A DNA stretch of 64,000 bases from Thermohalobaculum sediminis. Lineage in GTDB: Bacteria; Pseudomonadota; Alphaproteobacteria; Rhodobacterales; Rhodobacteraceae. The position numbers and the translations under genes were made by a program. Positions 44,357-52,516 of the stretch are shown here, in pieces. Position 1 is the first letter of the stretch. Every line of letters starts with the position of its first letter. Location of the stretch: the NCBI RefSeq assembly GCF_023487995.1, contig NZ_JAMFKN010000007.1, forward strand, positions 62,001-126,000, given 5' to 3'. Below the pieces are notes generated by a model, which had not been told where the DNA came from, searched no databases, and saw nothing but the letters and a program-made list of their open reading frames with translations.

Positions 44357-45004
44357 TCAGCGCATCGCGCGGCCGCGGTCGCGCCGGGTCGACATCGGCT
44401 GGAACGCGACCAGCACGTGGTGCTCGCAATACGGCTTGCCGCTGACCGAGGGCAAGCCGCAGAAGTGGAAATCATCGTCCGTCGGGTCGCCGATCGGCCA
44501 TTTGCAGGTCCGCTCGGTAAGGTCCAGCAGGTCGAGGCGGCGGGCCATCTTCTCGATCTCGGCCAGCGTCTCGCGCGCCTCTTCCTCCTCGGGCGTGGGC
44601 GGGCCCGGGGGGCGCGGCAGCGTGGCGTCGCGGATCGCCGGCTCGCGGCGGGACTGCTCGGGCGACGCGGCCTCGGCTGCCGCCTCGGGCGACGGCCTGC
44701 CGGCCGGCGCCGCGGCCGCAGCGGGCGCAGGGGCATCGGCGGGATCGGCCGCGGCCGCCGCCGCCGCCCGCCCCGACACGCCGTCTCCGGCCGGCCGCGC
44801 GGCGGCGGCGGCCGGACGCGCCGGCGGGTCCTCGGCAGCGGTCTGCGCGCCGCCGGCGACGCGGTTCGACAGGCCCAGCCGATGCACTTTGCCGATGACC
44901 GCGTTGCGGGTCACGCCGCCCAGCTGCTTGGCGATCTGGCTCGCGCTCATACCGTCGGCCCACAGCTCCTTGAGCTTCTCGACCCGCTCGTCGGTCCAGG
45001 ACAT
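44357..45004 (-). CDS. gcrA: Cell-cycle regulator GcrA
   Basis: A 215-residue GcrA, an alphaproteobacterial transcription factor that works with sigma-70 RNA polymerase at promoters methylated by CcrM. The DNA-binding N-terminus (MSWTDERVEKLKELWADG, then GVTRNAVIGKVHRLGLSNR) and the polymerase-interacting C-terminus (CKWPIGDPTDDDFHFCG, GKPYCEHHVLVA) are typical. An Ala/Pro-rich linker of about 90 residues lies between them, making this longer than the Caulobacter protein (about 170). AAGGAG lies six bases before the ATG. Confidence 0.96.
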   Translation of the reverse strand: MSWTDERVEKLKELWADGMSASQIAKQLGGVTRNAVIGKVHRLGLSNRVAGGAQTAAEDPPARPAAAAARPAGDGVSGRAAAAAAADPADAPAPAAAAAPAGRPSPEAAAEAASPEQSRREPAIRDATLPRPPGPPTPEEEEARETLAEIEKMARRLDLLDLTERTCKWPIGDPTDDDFHFCGLPSVSGKPYCEHHVLVAFQPMSTRRDRGRAMR

Positions 45005-45086
45005 TCGGAACTCCTTCGTGGTGGCGGAACCGGGCGCCGGGCGCTTCCCGCAGACCCCGGCGCGCCCGGCTGATCGGACTGGACCT

Positions 45087-45114
45087 ATTGTAGGCACTGG
45101 CTGGCGCGTTACAA
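45087..45114 (-). promoter_or_regulatory. Sigma-70 promoter of gcrA
   Basis: Read on the minus strand: TTGTAA (45114-45109), 16-base spacer, TACAAT (45092-45087). The leader to the ATG is about 75 bases. Confidence 0.6.
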
Positions 45115-45148
45115 GTCGCCCCGGAGAGAGCAACCAGCGGAGACGGCG

Positions 45149-45952
45149 ATGGGTGGCGAGGAAAGCATGGGCGTGCGCCGCTTCGGCGCGGTCAACTGGC
45201 TCGGGCTCTGGACGCTCTACAAGCGCGAGGTGCTGCGGTTCGTGTCGGTCTACAGCCAGACGATCCTCGCGCCAATGGCCACCTCGGTGCTGTTCATGAT
45301 CGTGTTCACGCTCGCCTTCTCGGCGCGGCGTGGCCCCGTCGAAGGCGTGCCGTTCGAGATGTTCCTCGCGCCCGGCGTTCTGATGATGGCGGTGATCCAG
45401 AACGCCTTCGCCAACACCTCATCCTCGGTGCTCATCTCGAAGGTGCAGGGCAACATCGTCGACACGCTGATGCCGCCGCTGTCGCCGGGCGAGATCCTCA
45501 CCGGCTATGCGCTGGGGGGTGCCACGCGCGGGCTGGCCTGCGCGATGGCGATCGGCGCGCTGATCTTCCCGGCCGTCGGCGTCGGCCTCGCAGCCCCCCT
45601 TTGGGCGCTGGCCTTCGCGGTGCAGGGCTCGCTCATGCTCGCGCTGCTGGGTCTGCTGGCGGGGATCTATTCCGAGAAGTTCGACCAGATGGCGGCGATC
45701 ACCAACTTCGTCGTCACGCCCCTGTCGTTCCTCTCAGGCACCTTCTACTCGATCCGCGTCCTGCCCGAGCCGTTCCTGACGCTGAGCCACCTGAACCCGT
45801 TCTTCTACCTGATCGACGGGTTCCGCCACGGCGCGCTGGGCGTGGCCGATGCCGACCCCTGGCTGGGCCTCGGGGTGACGACCGCGCTCAATGCCGCGCT
45901 GTGGTGGCTGGCCTACCGCTGGATCGCGACGGGCTACCGGCTCAAGAGCTGA
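45149..45952 (+). CDS. ABC-2 type transporter permease
   Basis: A 267-residue exporter permease with about six membrane segments. The ABC-2 pattern is clear: a helical start (LWTLYKREVLRF), FEMFLAPGVLMMAVIQNAF, and TNFVVTPLSFLSGTFYSIRVLP before the last segments (FRHGALGV loop). Such proteins pair with a separate ATPase to export drugs, polysaccharides or lipids, but no ATPase gene is next to it. Start could be the ATG at 45149 or 45167; both have weak purine-rich sites. Substrate unknown. Confidence 0.85.
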   Translation: MGGEESMGVRRFGAVNWLGLWTLYKREVLRFVSVYSQTILAPMATSVLFMIVFTLAFSARRGPVEGVPFEMFLAPGVLMMAVIQNAFANTSSSVLISKVQGNIVDTLMPPLSPGEILTGYALGGATRGLACAMAIGALIFPAVGVGLAAPLWALAFAVQGSLMLALLGLLAGIYSEKFDQMAAITNFVVTPLSFLSGTFYSIRVLPEPFLTLSHLNPFFYLIDGFRHGALGVADADPWLGLGVTTALNAALWWLAYRWIATGYRLKS

Positions 45953-45958
45953 AGGTCC

Positions 45959-46684
45959 TCACTCGGCCGTCCGCAGCACCAGCCGCGCGCCCGCCACCCG
46001 TGCGCCGCCGCCCACCGGGGCCGCGAGACCGATCTCGACCCGCTCGCCCTCGGCTGCCGCGACGGTGCAGGACATGCGCGCGGGCGGCTCGCGGAACTGG
46101 TTGAAGGCGCCCTCGAAGCACAGCTCGACCGCCTCGCCCCGGCGCGAGACCGCCTCGAGGCTGCCGACGCCCGACCTCCCGGTCAAGCTCCCAGGGGCAT
46201 CGGCGAACTCGATCTCGGCCGAGCCCGAGACGGCGATCGCCAGCGCAATCCCGGCGTCGACCGAGGCGCCGGCGAGCCGGTTGCCGGACGCCTCGCCGAG
46301 CAGGGTTCCGGGGATCAGGGGATCGGCGACCAGCCGCGTGCGCAGGGTCGAGCGGCGCGAGCTGCCGGCGTCGTGCGACTCGACCAGCTCGACCACATGC
46401 GTGCGCCCGGCCTCGGCAGCGAACAGGCAGCTTGCCTTCGCCATCGCGATCCCGGCGACTCCGTCGCGGATCGAACGCGCGCAGGGCGCGCCATCGACCA
46501 GCACGGTGGCCGTGACCGAGCCGCCCGAGGCGAGCTCGGCGACCGCCGATCCGGTGATCATCACCGCACCGCCGCCCTCGACGGTGAGCCGGTCCGAGAT
46601 CGTGCCGAGCCCGGTCGCGTAGGTCTCGGCAGCGGCGGGCGCGGCGATCGCCATGGCCGCCGCGCAGATGAGGGGGAATCGCAT
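45959..46684 (-). CDS. Secreted hypothetical protein
   Basis: A 241-residue exported protein with signal peptide MRFPLICAAAMAIAAPAAAE. The rest is mostly beta and Ala/Gly/Val rich, with a few Cys residues that could be disulfide-bonded (PCARSIRDG, KASCLFAAE, VELCFEG, MSCTVAAA). I recognise no family. GGAGGTGCC precedes the ATG at 46684. It ends six bases from the end of the convergent ABC-2 permease gene. The strand choice rests on the clean signal peptide and ribosome site. Confidence 0.6.
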   Translation of the reverse strand: MRFPLICAAAMAIAAPAAAETYATGLGTISDRLTVEGGGAVMITGSAVAELASGGSVTATVLVDGAPCARSIRDGVAGIAMAKASCLFAAEAGRTHVVELVESHDAGSSRRSTLRTRLVADPLIPGTLLGEASGNRLAGASVDAGIALAIAVSGSAEIEFADAPGSLTGRSGVGSLEAVSRRGEAVELCFEGAFNQFREPPARMSCTVAAAEGERVEIGLAAPVGGGARVAGARLVLRTAE

Positions 46685-46793
46685 CTGGCACCTCCGTTTG
46701 ACTGCCCGGAGGATAACGTCGCCGCACCGCTCGACCAAGGGTTGTGGCCGGAGCGTCGCGACTTGCCACCCGCGTGCAGGCGGCGCCGGGGCC

Positions 46794-47609
46794 TCAGATG
46801 ATGGCGTGGCGCACGCGCGCCGAGACCCACTCGCTGAACACCACCGTGCCCAGGATCACGATCAGGATCATCGTGACCTGCGGCCAGGCCAGCACGTTGA
46901 GCGACGCCTGCAGCTGCAGGCCCAGCCCGCCCGCGCCGACGAGGCCCAGCACCGCACTCTCGCGGATGTTGATGTCCCAGCGAAAGACCGAGATGCCCCA
47001 GAAGGCCGGCGCGATCTGCGGCCAGTAGCCATAGGTCAGAAGCTGCGCGCCGGACGCCCCCGTGGCCTCGATCGCCTCGATCTGCGTGGCATCGGTCTCC
47101 TCGATCGCCTCGTAGAGCAGCTTGCCCACGAAGCCGATCGAGCGGAGCGCGATCGCGATGATGCCGGCCAGAAGGCCCGGTCCCAGGATCGATACCAGCA
47201 GGAGCGCCCAGATCAGCGAATTGATCGAGCGCGACGCAACGATGATGAACAGCGCCGCTGGCCGCGCGAACATCGCACTCGGCGTCGTGTTGCGCGCCGC
47301 CATGAAGGCCACCGGCGTCGCGATCGCCACGCCCAGCATGGTGCCCAGCGTGGCGATGTTGATGGTGTCCCACAGCGGCAGCCACAGCTTTTCAGCATAG
47401 CTCCAGCGCGGCGGGAAGGCGCGCGCGCCGATGTCGGCCGCCTGGCTCGGGGCATCTGCGACGAAGGCCCAGATCGTGTCCTTCGTCATCACCTGCCAGC
47501 ACCACACCGTCAGGGCGACGACCGCGAACCATCCGAGCCACATCAGGAGGCGGGCCCTCGGCGTGCGAAGCTGCCAGACGGGCCCGCGTGCAGTCTCGGT
47601 CACCGGCAT
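46794..47609 (-). CDS. phnE: Phosphonate ABC transporter permease PhnE (second copy)
   Basis: A 271-residue permease with about six membrane segments. The coupling loop reads AIEATGASGAQLLTYGYWPQIAP near residue 180 and FRWDINIRESAVLGLVGAGG near 215, the PhnE-type signature. The ATG is one base past the stop of the first phnE, so they are translationally coupled. With the first copy it probably forms a heterodimeric channel. Last gene of phnDCEE. Confidence 0.92.
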   Translation of the reverse strand: MPVTETARGPVWQLRTPRARLLMWLGWFAVVALTVWCWQVMTKDTIWAFVADAPSQAADIGARAFPPRWSYAEKLWLPLWDTINIATLGTMLGVAIATPVAFMAARNTTPSAMFARPAALFIIVASRSINSLIWALLLVSILGPGLLAGIIAIALRSIGFVGKLLYEAIEETDATQIEAIEATGASGAQLLTYGYWPQIAPAFWGISVFRWDINIRESAVLGLVGAGGLGLQLQASLNVLAWPQVTMILIVILGTVVFSEWVSARVRHAII

Positions 47610-47610
47610 G

Positions 47611-48417
47611 TCACTGCACCCATTTGCGGATATGGCTCGAGGAATATTCCGCCGCCATCACGATGGCGATGATGATCAGCAGGACGGCCCCGGCGCTGTC
47701 GTATTCGTAGCGATCGATCGCGGTGTTCAGCGTGGCCCCGATCCCGCCCGCGCCGACGATGCCGATCACTGCGGATTCCCGGAAATTGATGTCGAAGCGG
47801 TAGAGAACGAGGCCGATCAGCCGCGGCATGACCTGCGGCTGCACCGCGTAGTTCACCAGTTGCCACCACGAGGCGCCGGTGGCGCGGATCGCCTCGGCCT
47901 GCGCCTCGTCGATGTCCTCGATGTCCTCGGCCAGCAGCTTCGACAGGAAGCCGATGGTCGCAAAGGTCAGCGTCAGGAACCCGGCGAAGGGGCCGAAGCC
48001 GAACATCGCGACCAACAGGATCGCGATGATGATCTCCTGCAACGAGCGGCTGAGCGCGATGATGCCGCGGCAGAGGTAGTAGACCGGCCGCGGCGCTAGG
48101 TTGCGCGCGGCGCCGATGCCGATGGGCACCGAGATGATCACTCCCGCGACGGTCGCGGTCATGGTCATCGTCAGGCTCTCGACCAGGCCCTGGCTGATGT
48201 CGCGCCAGCGACTGGTGAAGTCGGGCTGCAGGAAACCCAGAACGAAGCGCCAGCCGCGGTCCAGCCCCTCCCAGACGCGCGCCCAGTTGACCTCGACCGA
48301 CCCGACCGCCAGCACGAGGTAGACGAGGATGCCGGCGTAGAGGGCATAGCGCAGCCGGGCGTCGCGGATCATCGTGGGCGGGCGACGCCACGTGCGGGGA
48401 TAGGTGGTCACGGACAT
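47611..48417 (-). CDS. phnE: Phosphonate ABC transporter permease PhnE (first copy)
   Basis: A 268-residue permease. Its coupling loop AIRATGASWWQLVNYAVQPQ and FDINFRESAVIGIVGAGGIG are parallel to the second copy, showing an old duplication. Start MSVTTYPRTWRRPP at 48417 lies ten bases after phnC. About six membrane segments. The pair would import organophosphonate or phosphite. Confidence 0.92.
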   Translation of the reverse strand: MSVTTYPRTWRRPPTMIRDARLRYALYAGILVYLVLAVGSVEVNWARVWEGLDRGWRFVLGFLQPDFTSRWRDISQGLVESLTMTMTATVAGVIISVPIGIGAARNLAPRPVYYLCRGIIALSRSLQEIIIAILLVAMFGFGPFAGFLTLTFATIGFLSKLLAEDIEDIDEAQAEAIRATGASWWQLVNYAVQPQVMPRLIGLVLYRFDINFRESAVIGIVGAGGIGATLNTAIDRYEYDSAGAVLLIIIAIVMAAEYSSSHIRKWVQ

Positions 48418-48427
48418 CGCGGGCCCC

Positions 48428-49246
48428 TCAGACCATGCCTGCCATGCGCTCGGCGGCGTCGCGCTCGGCGGCGTCGTCCTCCTCGGCGGCGCGGCGCATG
48501 GCGGTCCAGTCCTCCTCGCCATAGATCCGGGTCAGCACGTTCTCGTCGAGCGCGGCGGGGTCGCCGTCGAACACCACCTCGCCCGCACGGAGCCCGATGA
48601 TGCGTTGCGTGAACTGCTGGGCCAGCAGCACGTCATGGATGTTGATGATCGCGGGGAGGCCGCGCTCGGCGCAGATTTCGACGATCAGGCGCATGATCTG
48701 GCGCGAGGTCTTGGGGTCGAGCGAGGCCGTGGGCTCGTCGATCAGCAGAAGCTCGGGATCCTGAGCCAGCGCCCGCGCAATGCCCACGCGCTGACGCTGC
48801 CCGCCCGAGAGCGCGTCGGCGCGCTTGTCGGCATGGCTCATCAGCCCGACCCGGTCGAGCAGGCGAAAGGCGTTCTCGATGTCCGTCTCGGGAAAGCGGC
48901 GCAGGAAGCTGCGCCAGAAACCGACATAGCCAAGCCGCCCGGAAAGCACGTTCTCCATCACCGTCAGGCGCTCGACCAGCGCGTATTCCTGGAAGATCAT
49001 CCCGATCCGCCGCCGCGCGCGCCGCAGCCCCGCGGCAGGCAGCGCGGTGACGTCGAGATCGTTGAGCAGAACCCGCCCCTCGGTCGGCTCGACCAGGCGG
49101 TTGATGCAGCGGATCAGGGTCGACTTGCCCGCGCCCGACGGGCCGATGAGCCCGACGACCTGGCCCTTCGGGACGGTGAAACCCACGGCCCTGAGGGCCT
49201 TGTCGCCGGTCTTGTAGGTCTTGGTCAGCGCGTCGACGGTGAGCAT
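48428..49246 (-). CDS. phnC: Phosphonate ABC transporter ATPase PhnC
   Basis: A 272-residue ATPase. Walker [18 protein letters not shown] near residue 36, signature [15 protein letters not shown] near 148, Walker [12 protein letters not shown] near 170; [17 protein letters not shown] is PhnC-like. It follows phnD by 81 bases, which contain a stem-loop. No C-P lyase or phosphonatase genes are next to the transporter in the window. Confidence 0.94.
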   Translation of the reverse strand: MLTVDALTKTYKTGDKALRAVGFTVPKGQVVGLIGPSGAGKSTLIRCINRLVEPTEGRVLLNDLDVTALPAAGLRRARRRIGMIFQEYALVERLTVMENVLSGRLGYVGFWRSFLRRFPETDIENAFRLLDRVGLMSHADKRADALSGGQRQRVGIARALAQDPELLLIDEPTASLDPKTSRQIMRLIVEICAERGLPAIINIHDVLLAQQFTQRIIGLRAGEVVFDGDPAALDENVLTRIYGEEDWTAMRRAAEEDDAAERDAAERMAGMV

Positions 49247-49269
49247 CCAGCCCTCGGGTCACTTTGGAG

Positions 49270-49308
49270 AGAAAGAAACCGGGCGCGGACGGATTTGCCC
49301 GCGCCCGG
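49270..49308 (-). terminator. Stem-loop between phnD and phnC, partial terminator
   Basis: On the minus strand CCGGGCGCGG pairs with CCGCGCCCGG around a 10-base loop (arms 49299-49308 and 49279-49288), followed by TTTCTTTCTC. It is about 20 bases past the phnD stop and looks like an attenuating terminator inside the operon. Confidence 0.75.
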
Positions 49309-49327
49309 CACTGTCAGGCTTGATACG

Positions 49328-50278
49328 TCAATTGCACGTGTAGGAGACGCCCGAGGCCTCGTCGATCTGCCGGATCACCGCCCAGTTGTCCTTGAAGGTG
49401 ATCGGAATGAACTGCGCCTCGCCCGATTTCGCGAACTCCTCGGCCAGCTTCGAACCCTCCCAGGGGAAGGTGAAGAAGGCTTCCTTGATCTTCTCCTGCA
49501 GCTCGGGCTTCAGGTTGTGGGCGATGCCATAGCCGGTCGTCGGGAAAGTCTGCGACTTGTAGACAATCTTGAGCTGGTCCTCGGTCACGACGCCGCGTTC
49601 GATCATGCGCGCCTTGACCGAGTTCGCGATCGACGCGGCCGGGTAGTCCTTGTTCGCGACGCCCAGGATCGAGTTGTCGTGCTTGCCCGAGAAGACGGCC
49701 TCGAAATCCTTGCCGGCCTCCATGCCGAATTCGGCCTTGAGAAGGGCCGAGGGCGCCTTGAAGCCCGAGTTCGAGGTCTCGGAGGTAAATGCGAGGCTCT
49801 TGCCCTTGATGTCCTCGACCTTCTCGATGCCCGAGCCCGGATAGGTGATGATCTCCATCTCGTAGCCGAAGCTGCCGTCGGCCGAGGCCATCATCGTGAA
49901 GGGCCGGAACCCCGCGCAGGCGACCGCGAGCGGGTTCGAGCCGGTGTTGAAGCCCGCGATGTGCAGCCGTCCCGCCCGCATCGCCTCGATCTGGGCGGCG
50001 TTCGACTGGACCGGGAAGAACTGCACCTTCTTGCCGGTCAGCGTCTCCATGTGCTCGAGGAAGCCCGCCCAGACCTCGGCATAGACGGCCGGGTCCTCGA
50101 CCGGGGTGTAGGCGAAGATCAGCGTGGACGGGTCGACCTGCTGGGAGGGGTCCGAGGGGATGTCGGCGATCAGGTCGCCATCGGCATCGGTGTAACGGCT
50201 GTCGAGCTTGAATTCTGCGAGGGCCGGCGTGGCGGCCAGAACGAGGCCGGCGGCGACTGCGGACACGATACGTTTCAT
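49328..50278 (-). CDS. phnD: Phosphonate ABC transporter substrate-binding protein PhnD
   Basis: A 316-residue periplasmic binding protein of the PhnD/PtxB group. Signal peptide MKRIVSAVAAGLVLAATPALA, then IFAYTPVEDPAVYAE, and the ligand-pocket stretches QSNAAQIEAMRAGRLHIAGFNTG and TSETSNSGFKAPSALLK. It could bind phosphonates, phosphite or related compounds; sequence alone does not tell. First gene of phnDCEE. A probable Pho box lies 75-92 bases upstream. Confidence 0.92.
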   Translation of the reverse strand: MKRIVSAVAAGLVLAATPALAEFKLDSRYTDADGDLIADIPSDPSQQVDPSTLIFAYTPVEDPAVYAEVWAGFLEHMETLTGKKVQFFPVQSNAAQIEAMRAGRLHIAGFNTGSNPLAVACAGFRPFTMMASADGSFGYEMEIITYPGSGIEKVEDIKGKSLAFTSETSNSGFKAPSALLKAEFGMEAGKDFEAVFSGKHDNSILGVANKDYPAASIANSVKARMIERGVVTEDQLKIVYKSQTFPTTGYGIAHNLKPELQEKIKEAFFTFPWEGSKLAEEFAKSGEAQFIPITFKDNWAVIRQIDEASGVSYTCN

Positions 50279-50352
50279 GGGTTGCTTCCTCTCCCGGGAT
50301 TTCAGCCGTTTTGCGGGATATTGGAGCAAGATTTCGACCGGGTGAACAAAAT

Positions 50353-50370
50353 TCGACACTTTCATGACAG
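50353..50370 (-). promoter_or_regulatory. Probable Pho box upstream of phnD
   Basis: On the minus strand CTGTCAT-GAAA-GTGTCGA: a perfect first repeat, correct 4-base gap, and a weaker second repeat. It suggests PhoB control of phnDCEE. Confidence 0.6.
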
Positions 50371-50715
50371 TTTCGGACCGAGCCCTCCCATGGCCGGGGG
50401 ACGGCTCGGCGGGTCCTGGACAATGTATTGATTTCAGTGGCTTGAGACCCCATCACACGCAACGCCGCCGAGGTTTCCGCCGCGGCATGCCGCAGCGGCG
50501 CGATCTGGTGGCGCCCGCGCGGGTGGCGCGCGCGGCCGGCCGACCATGCGCCACCCGCCCCAACGCCGTCGGCGGCGCGGTGTCTCTCGACGCCGCGACG
50601 GGGGTCGTGACCGCGGCGGATAGGTGTGCTGCTGGATTCGCCGCGCGGCCAGAGAACCCGAAGGTTCTGGTTCCGCACCAACGCATGTGCCTAGTCGATG
50701 ATCATAATTCGAAAT

Positions 50716-50744
50716 TTGACCATCATAAGTGAAATAATTTTATG
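50716..50744 (+). promoter_or_regulatory. Candidate sigma-70 promoter for the urt operon
   Basis: TTGACC (50716-50721), 17-base spacer, TTTATG (50739-50744), in the AT-rich island. It would give a leader of nearly 290 bases to urtA. Confidence 0.4.
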
Positions 50745-51037
50745 CAATGTATCATTTTTGACGTTATTTTCATCATAACGATTTGACCCCCCGCATCCGC
50801 GGTGGCAGCGTCGATTCGCTCCCACGCATTCGCAGGAGGTCGCATCGAGGTTGGGTGTGAATCCGGGGTTTCGAGGGGGTGTGTGACGGCGGTGGACTTC
50901 CACATCGCAACCGCCGCCACACGGGTGCAACACGATGGCTGCAGGCGGGACATAGGCGTCCCGGCCTCGCCCGGCAACACATGCTCACGCGGGCCGGGCG
51001 CGTTCCGGGGGGCTGCCGACCCCGCGAGGAGAACACC

Positions 51038-52333
51038 ATGAAGAAGATGACATGCTCGGCCCTCGGCCTCGCCGCCCTGGCGGCGGCAGCCTTCGGAGCC
51101 GCGCCCGCCGCCACGGCGCAGGAGGACACGATCAAGGTCGGCGTCCTCCACTCGCTCTCGGGCACGATGGCGATTTCCGAGACGACTCTGAAAGACGTCA
51201 TGCTGATGCTGATCGAGGAGCAGAACAGGAAGGGCGGGCTCCTAGGCAAGAAACTCGAAGCCGTGGTGGTCGATCCCGCCTCGGACTGGCCGCTCTTTGC
51301 CGAGAAGGCGCGCGAGCTGATCGAGGTCTCGAAGGTCTCGGCCGTGTTCGGCGCCTGGACCAGCGTTAGCCGCAAGTCGGTGCTGCCGGTCTTCGAGGAG
51401 CTGAACTCGATCCTGTTCTACCCCGTCCAGTACGAGGGCGAGGAGAGCCAGCGCAACGTGTTCTACACCGGCGCCGCCCCCAACCAGCAGGCGATCCCGG
51501 CCGTCGACTATCTGATGGAGGCCGAGGGTGTCGAGCGCTGGGTGCTGGCCGGCACTGACTATGTCTACCCGCGCACCACGAACCGGATCCTCGAGGCCTA
51601 TCTCAAGTCCAAGGGCGTGGCGCCCGAGGACATCATGATCAACTACACCCCGTTCGGCCATTCCGACTGGCAGACCATCGTCTCGGACATCAAGGGCTTC
51701 GGCTCGGCCGGGAAGAAGACCGCCGTGGTCTCGACCATCAACGGCGATGCGAACGTGCCGTTCTACAAGGAACTTGGCAACCAGGGCGTGAAGGCCACCG
51801 ACATCCCCGTGGTCGCCTTCTCGGTCGGCGAGGAGGAACTGGCGGGCCTCGACACGGCGCCGCTGGTGGGCCACCTCGCGGCCTGGAACTACTTCATGTC
51901 GGTCGACACGCCCGAGAACGCGGCCTTCATCGAGGCCTGGCACAAGTTCATCGGCAGCGAGACCCGCGTCACCAACGATCCGATGGAGGCGCACTACATC
52001 GGCTTCAACATGTGGGTGAAGGCGGTCGAGAAGGCCGGCACCACGGACGCCGACGCAGTGATCGACGCGCTGGTTGGCGTCGCGGTGCCCAACCTGACCG
52101 GCGGCTTCTCGGCGATGATGCCGAACCACCACATCACCAAGCCGGTGCTGGTCGGCGAGATCCAGGCCGACGGCCAGTTCGAGGTGGTGTGGGAGACCTC
52201 GGGCCTCGTGGTCGGCGACGAGTGGTCCGATTATCTGCCGGACTCGGCGCCGCTGATCGCCGACTGGCGCGCGCCGATGTCCTGCGGGAACTTCAACACC
52301 CGGACCGGCCAGTGCGGCGGCGGCACCAACTGA
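51038..52333 (+). CDS. urtA: Urea ABC transporter substrate-binding protein UrtA
   Basis: A 431-residue periplasmic protein that captures urea (or short amides). Signal peptide MKKMTCSALGLAALAAAAFG...ATA is followed by DTIKVGVLHSLSGTMAISE, the UrtA hallmark. FYPVQYEGEESQRNVFYTGA and GEEELAGLDTAPLVGHLAAW are further strong matches. GAGGAG precedes the ATG at 51038. First gene of urtABCDE; several stem-loops follow it. Confidence 0.97.
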   Translation: MKKMTCSALGLAALAAAAFGAAPAATAQEDTIKVGVLHSLSGTMAISETTLKDVMLMLIEEQNRKGGLLGKKLEAVVVDPASDWPLFAEKARELIEVSKVSAVFGAWTSVSRKSVLPVFEELNSILFYPVQYEGEESQRNVFYTGAAPNQQAIPAVDYLMEAEGVERWVLAGTDYVYPRTTNRILEAYLKSKGVAPEDIMINYTPFGHSDWQTIVSDIKGFGSAGKKTAVVSTINGDANVPFYKELGNQGVKATDIPVVAFSVGEEELAGLDTAPLVGHLAAWNYFMSVDTPENAAFIEAWHKFIGSETRVTNDPMEAHYIGFNMWVKAVEKAGTTDADAVIDALVGVAVPNLTGGFSAMMPNHHITKPVLVGEIQADGQFEVVWETSGLVVGDEWSDYLPDSAPLIADWRAPMSCGNFNTRTGQCGGGTN

Positions 52334-52350
52334 GCCCCGCTTGACGCGAC

Positions 52351-52471
52351 CGCACGGCCTGCTGGGCCGTGCGCCCACCCGCAGGTGAGGACCCGGGGCG
52401 CTGCCCCCCTGCGGCGTGCCAAACCCCCTCCCCCGCCTGCGGGGAGGGATTGGGAAGGGGCGCTTCGCCCC
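52351..52471. repeat. Stem-loop array between urtA and urtB
   Basis: Four hairpins fill the 183-base gap: CGCACGGCC with GGCCGTGCG (52351-52372), GGGGC-GCT-GCCCC near 52395, CCCCGC-CT-GCGGGG (52431-52444) and GGGGCG-CTT-CGCCCC (52457-52471). None has a T-run. Confidence 0.7.
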
Positions 52472-52516
52472 GTCCCCAGCATCCCCCGCCGCCACGCCGA
52501 CCGGAGCCCGCCCCAG

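Larger units (their letters stand above)
50279..51037. other. 759-base divergent region between phnD and urtA
   Basis: Besides the phnD Pho box and the candidate urt promoter, it holds a small palindrome (AGAACC-CGAA-GGTTCT within 50651-50670) and a sharply AT-rich island at about 50695-50790, which stands out from the GC-rich surroundings. No convincing gene is seen. Confidence 0.6.

Noticed and set aside
50364-50732. A 122-codon open frame between phnD and urtA
   Set aside because: No good ribosome site, biased composition, and the first bases overlap the Pho box of phnD.
52431-52471. CRISPR-like or mobile repeat array between urtA and urtB
   Set aside because: The hairpins differ in sequence and have no regular spacers; they are ordinary GC-rich stem-loops.
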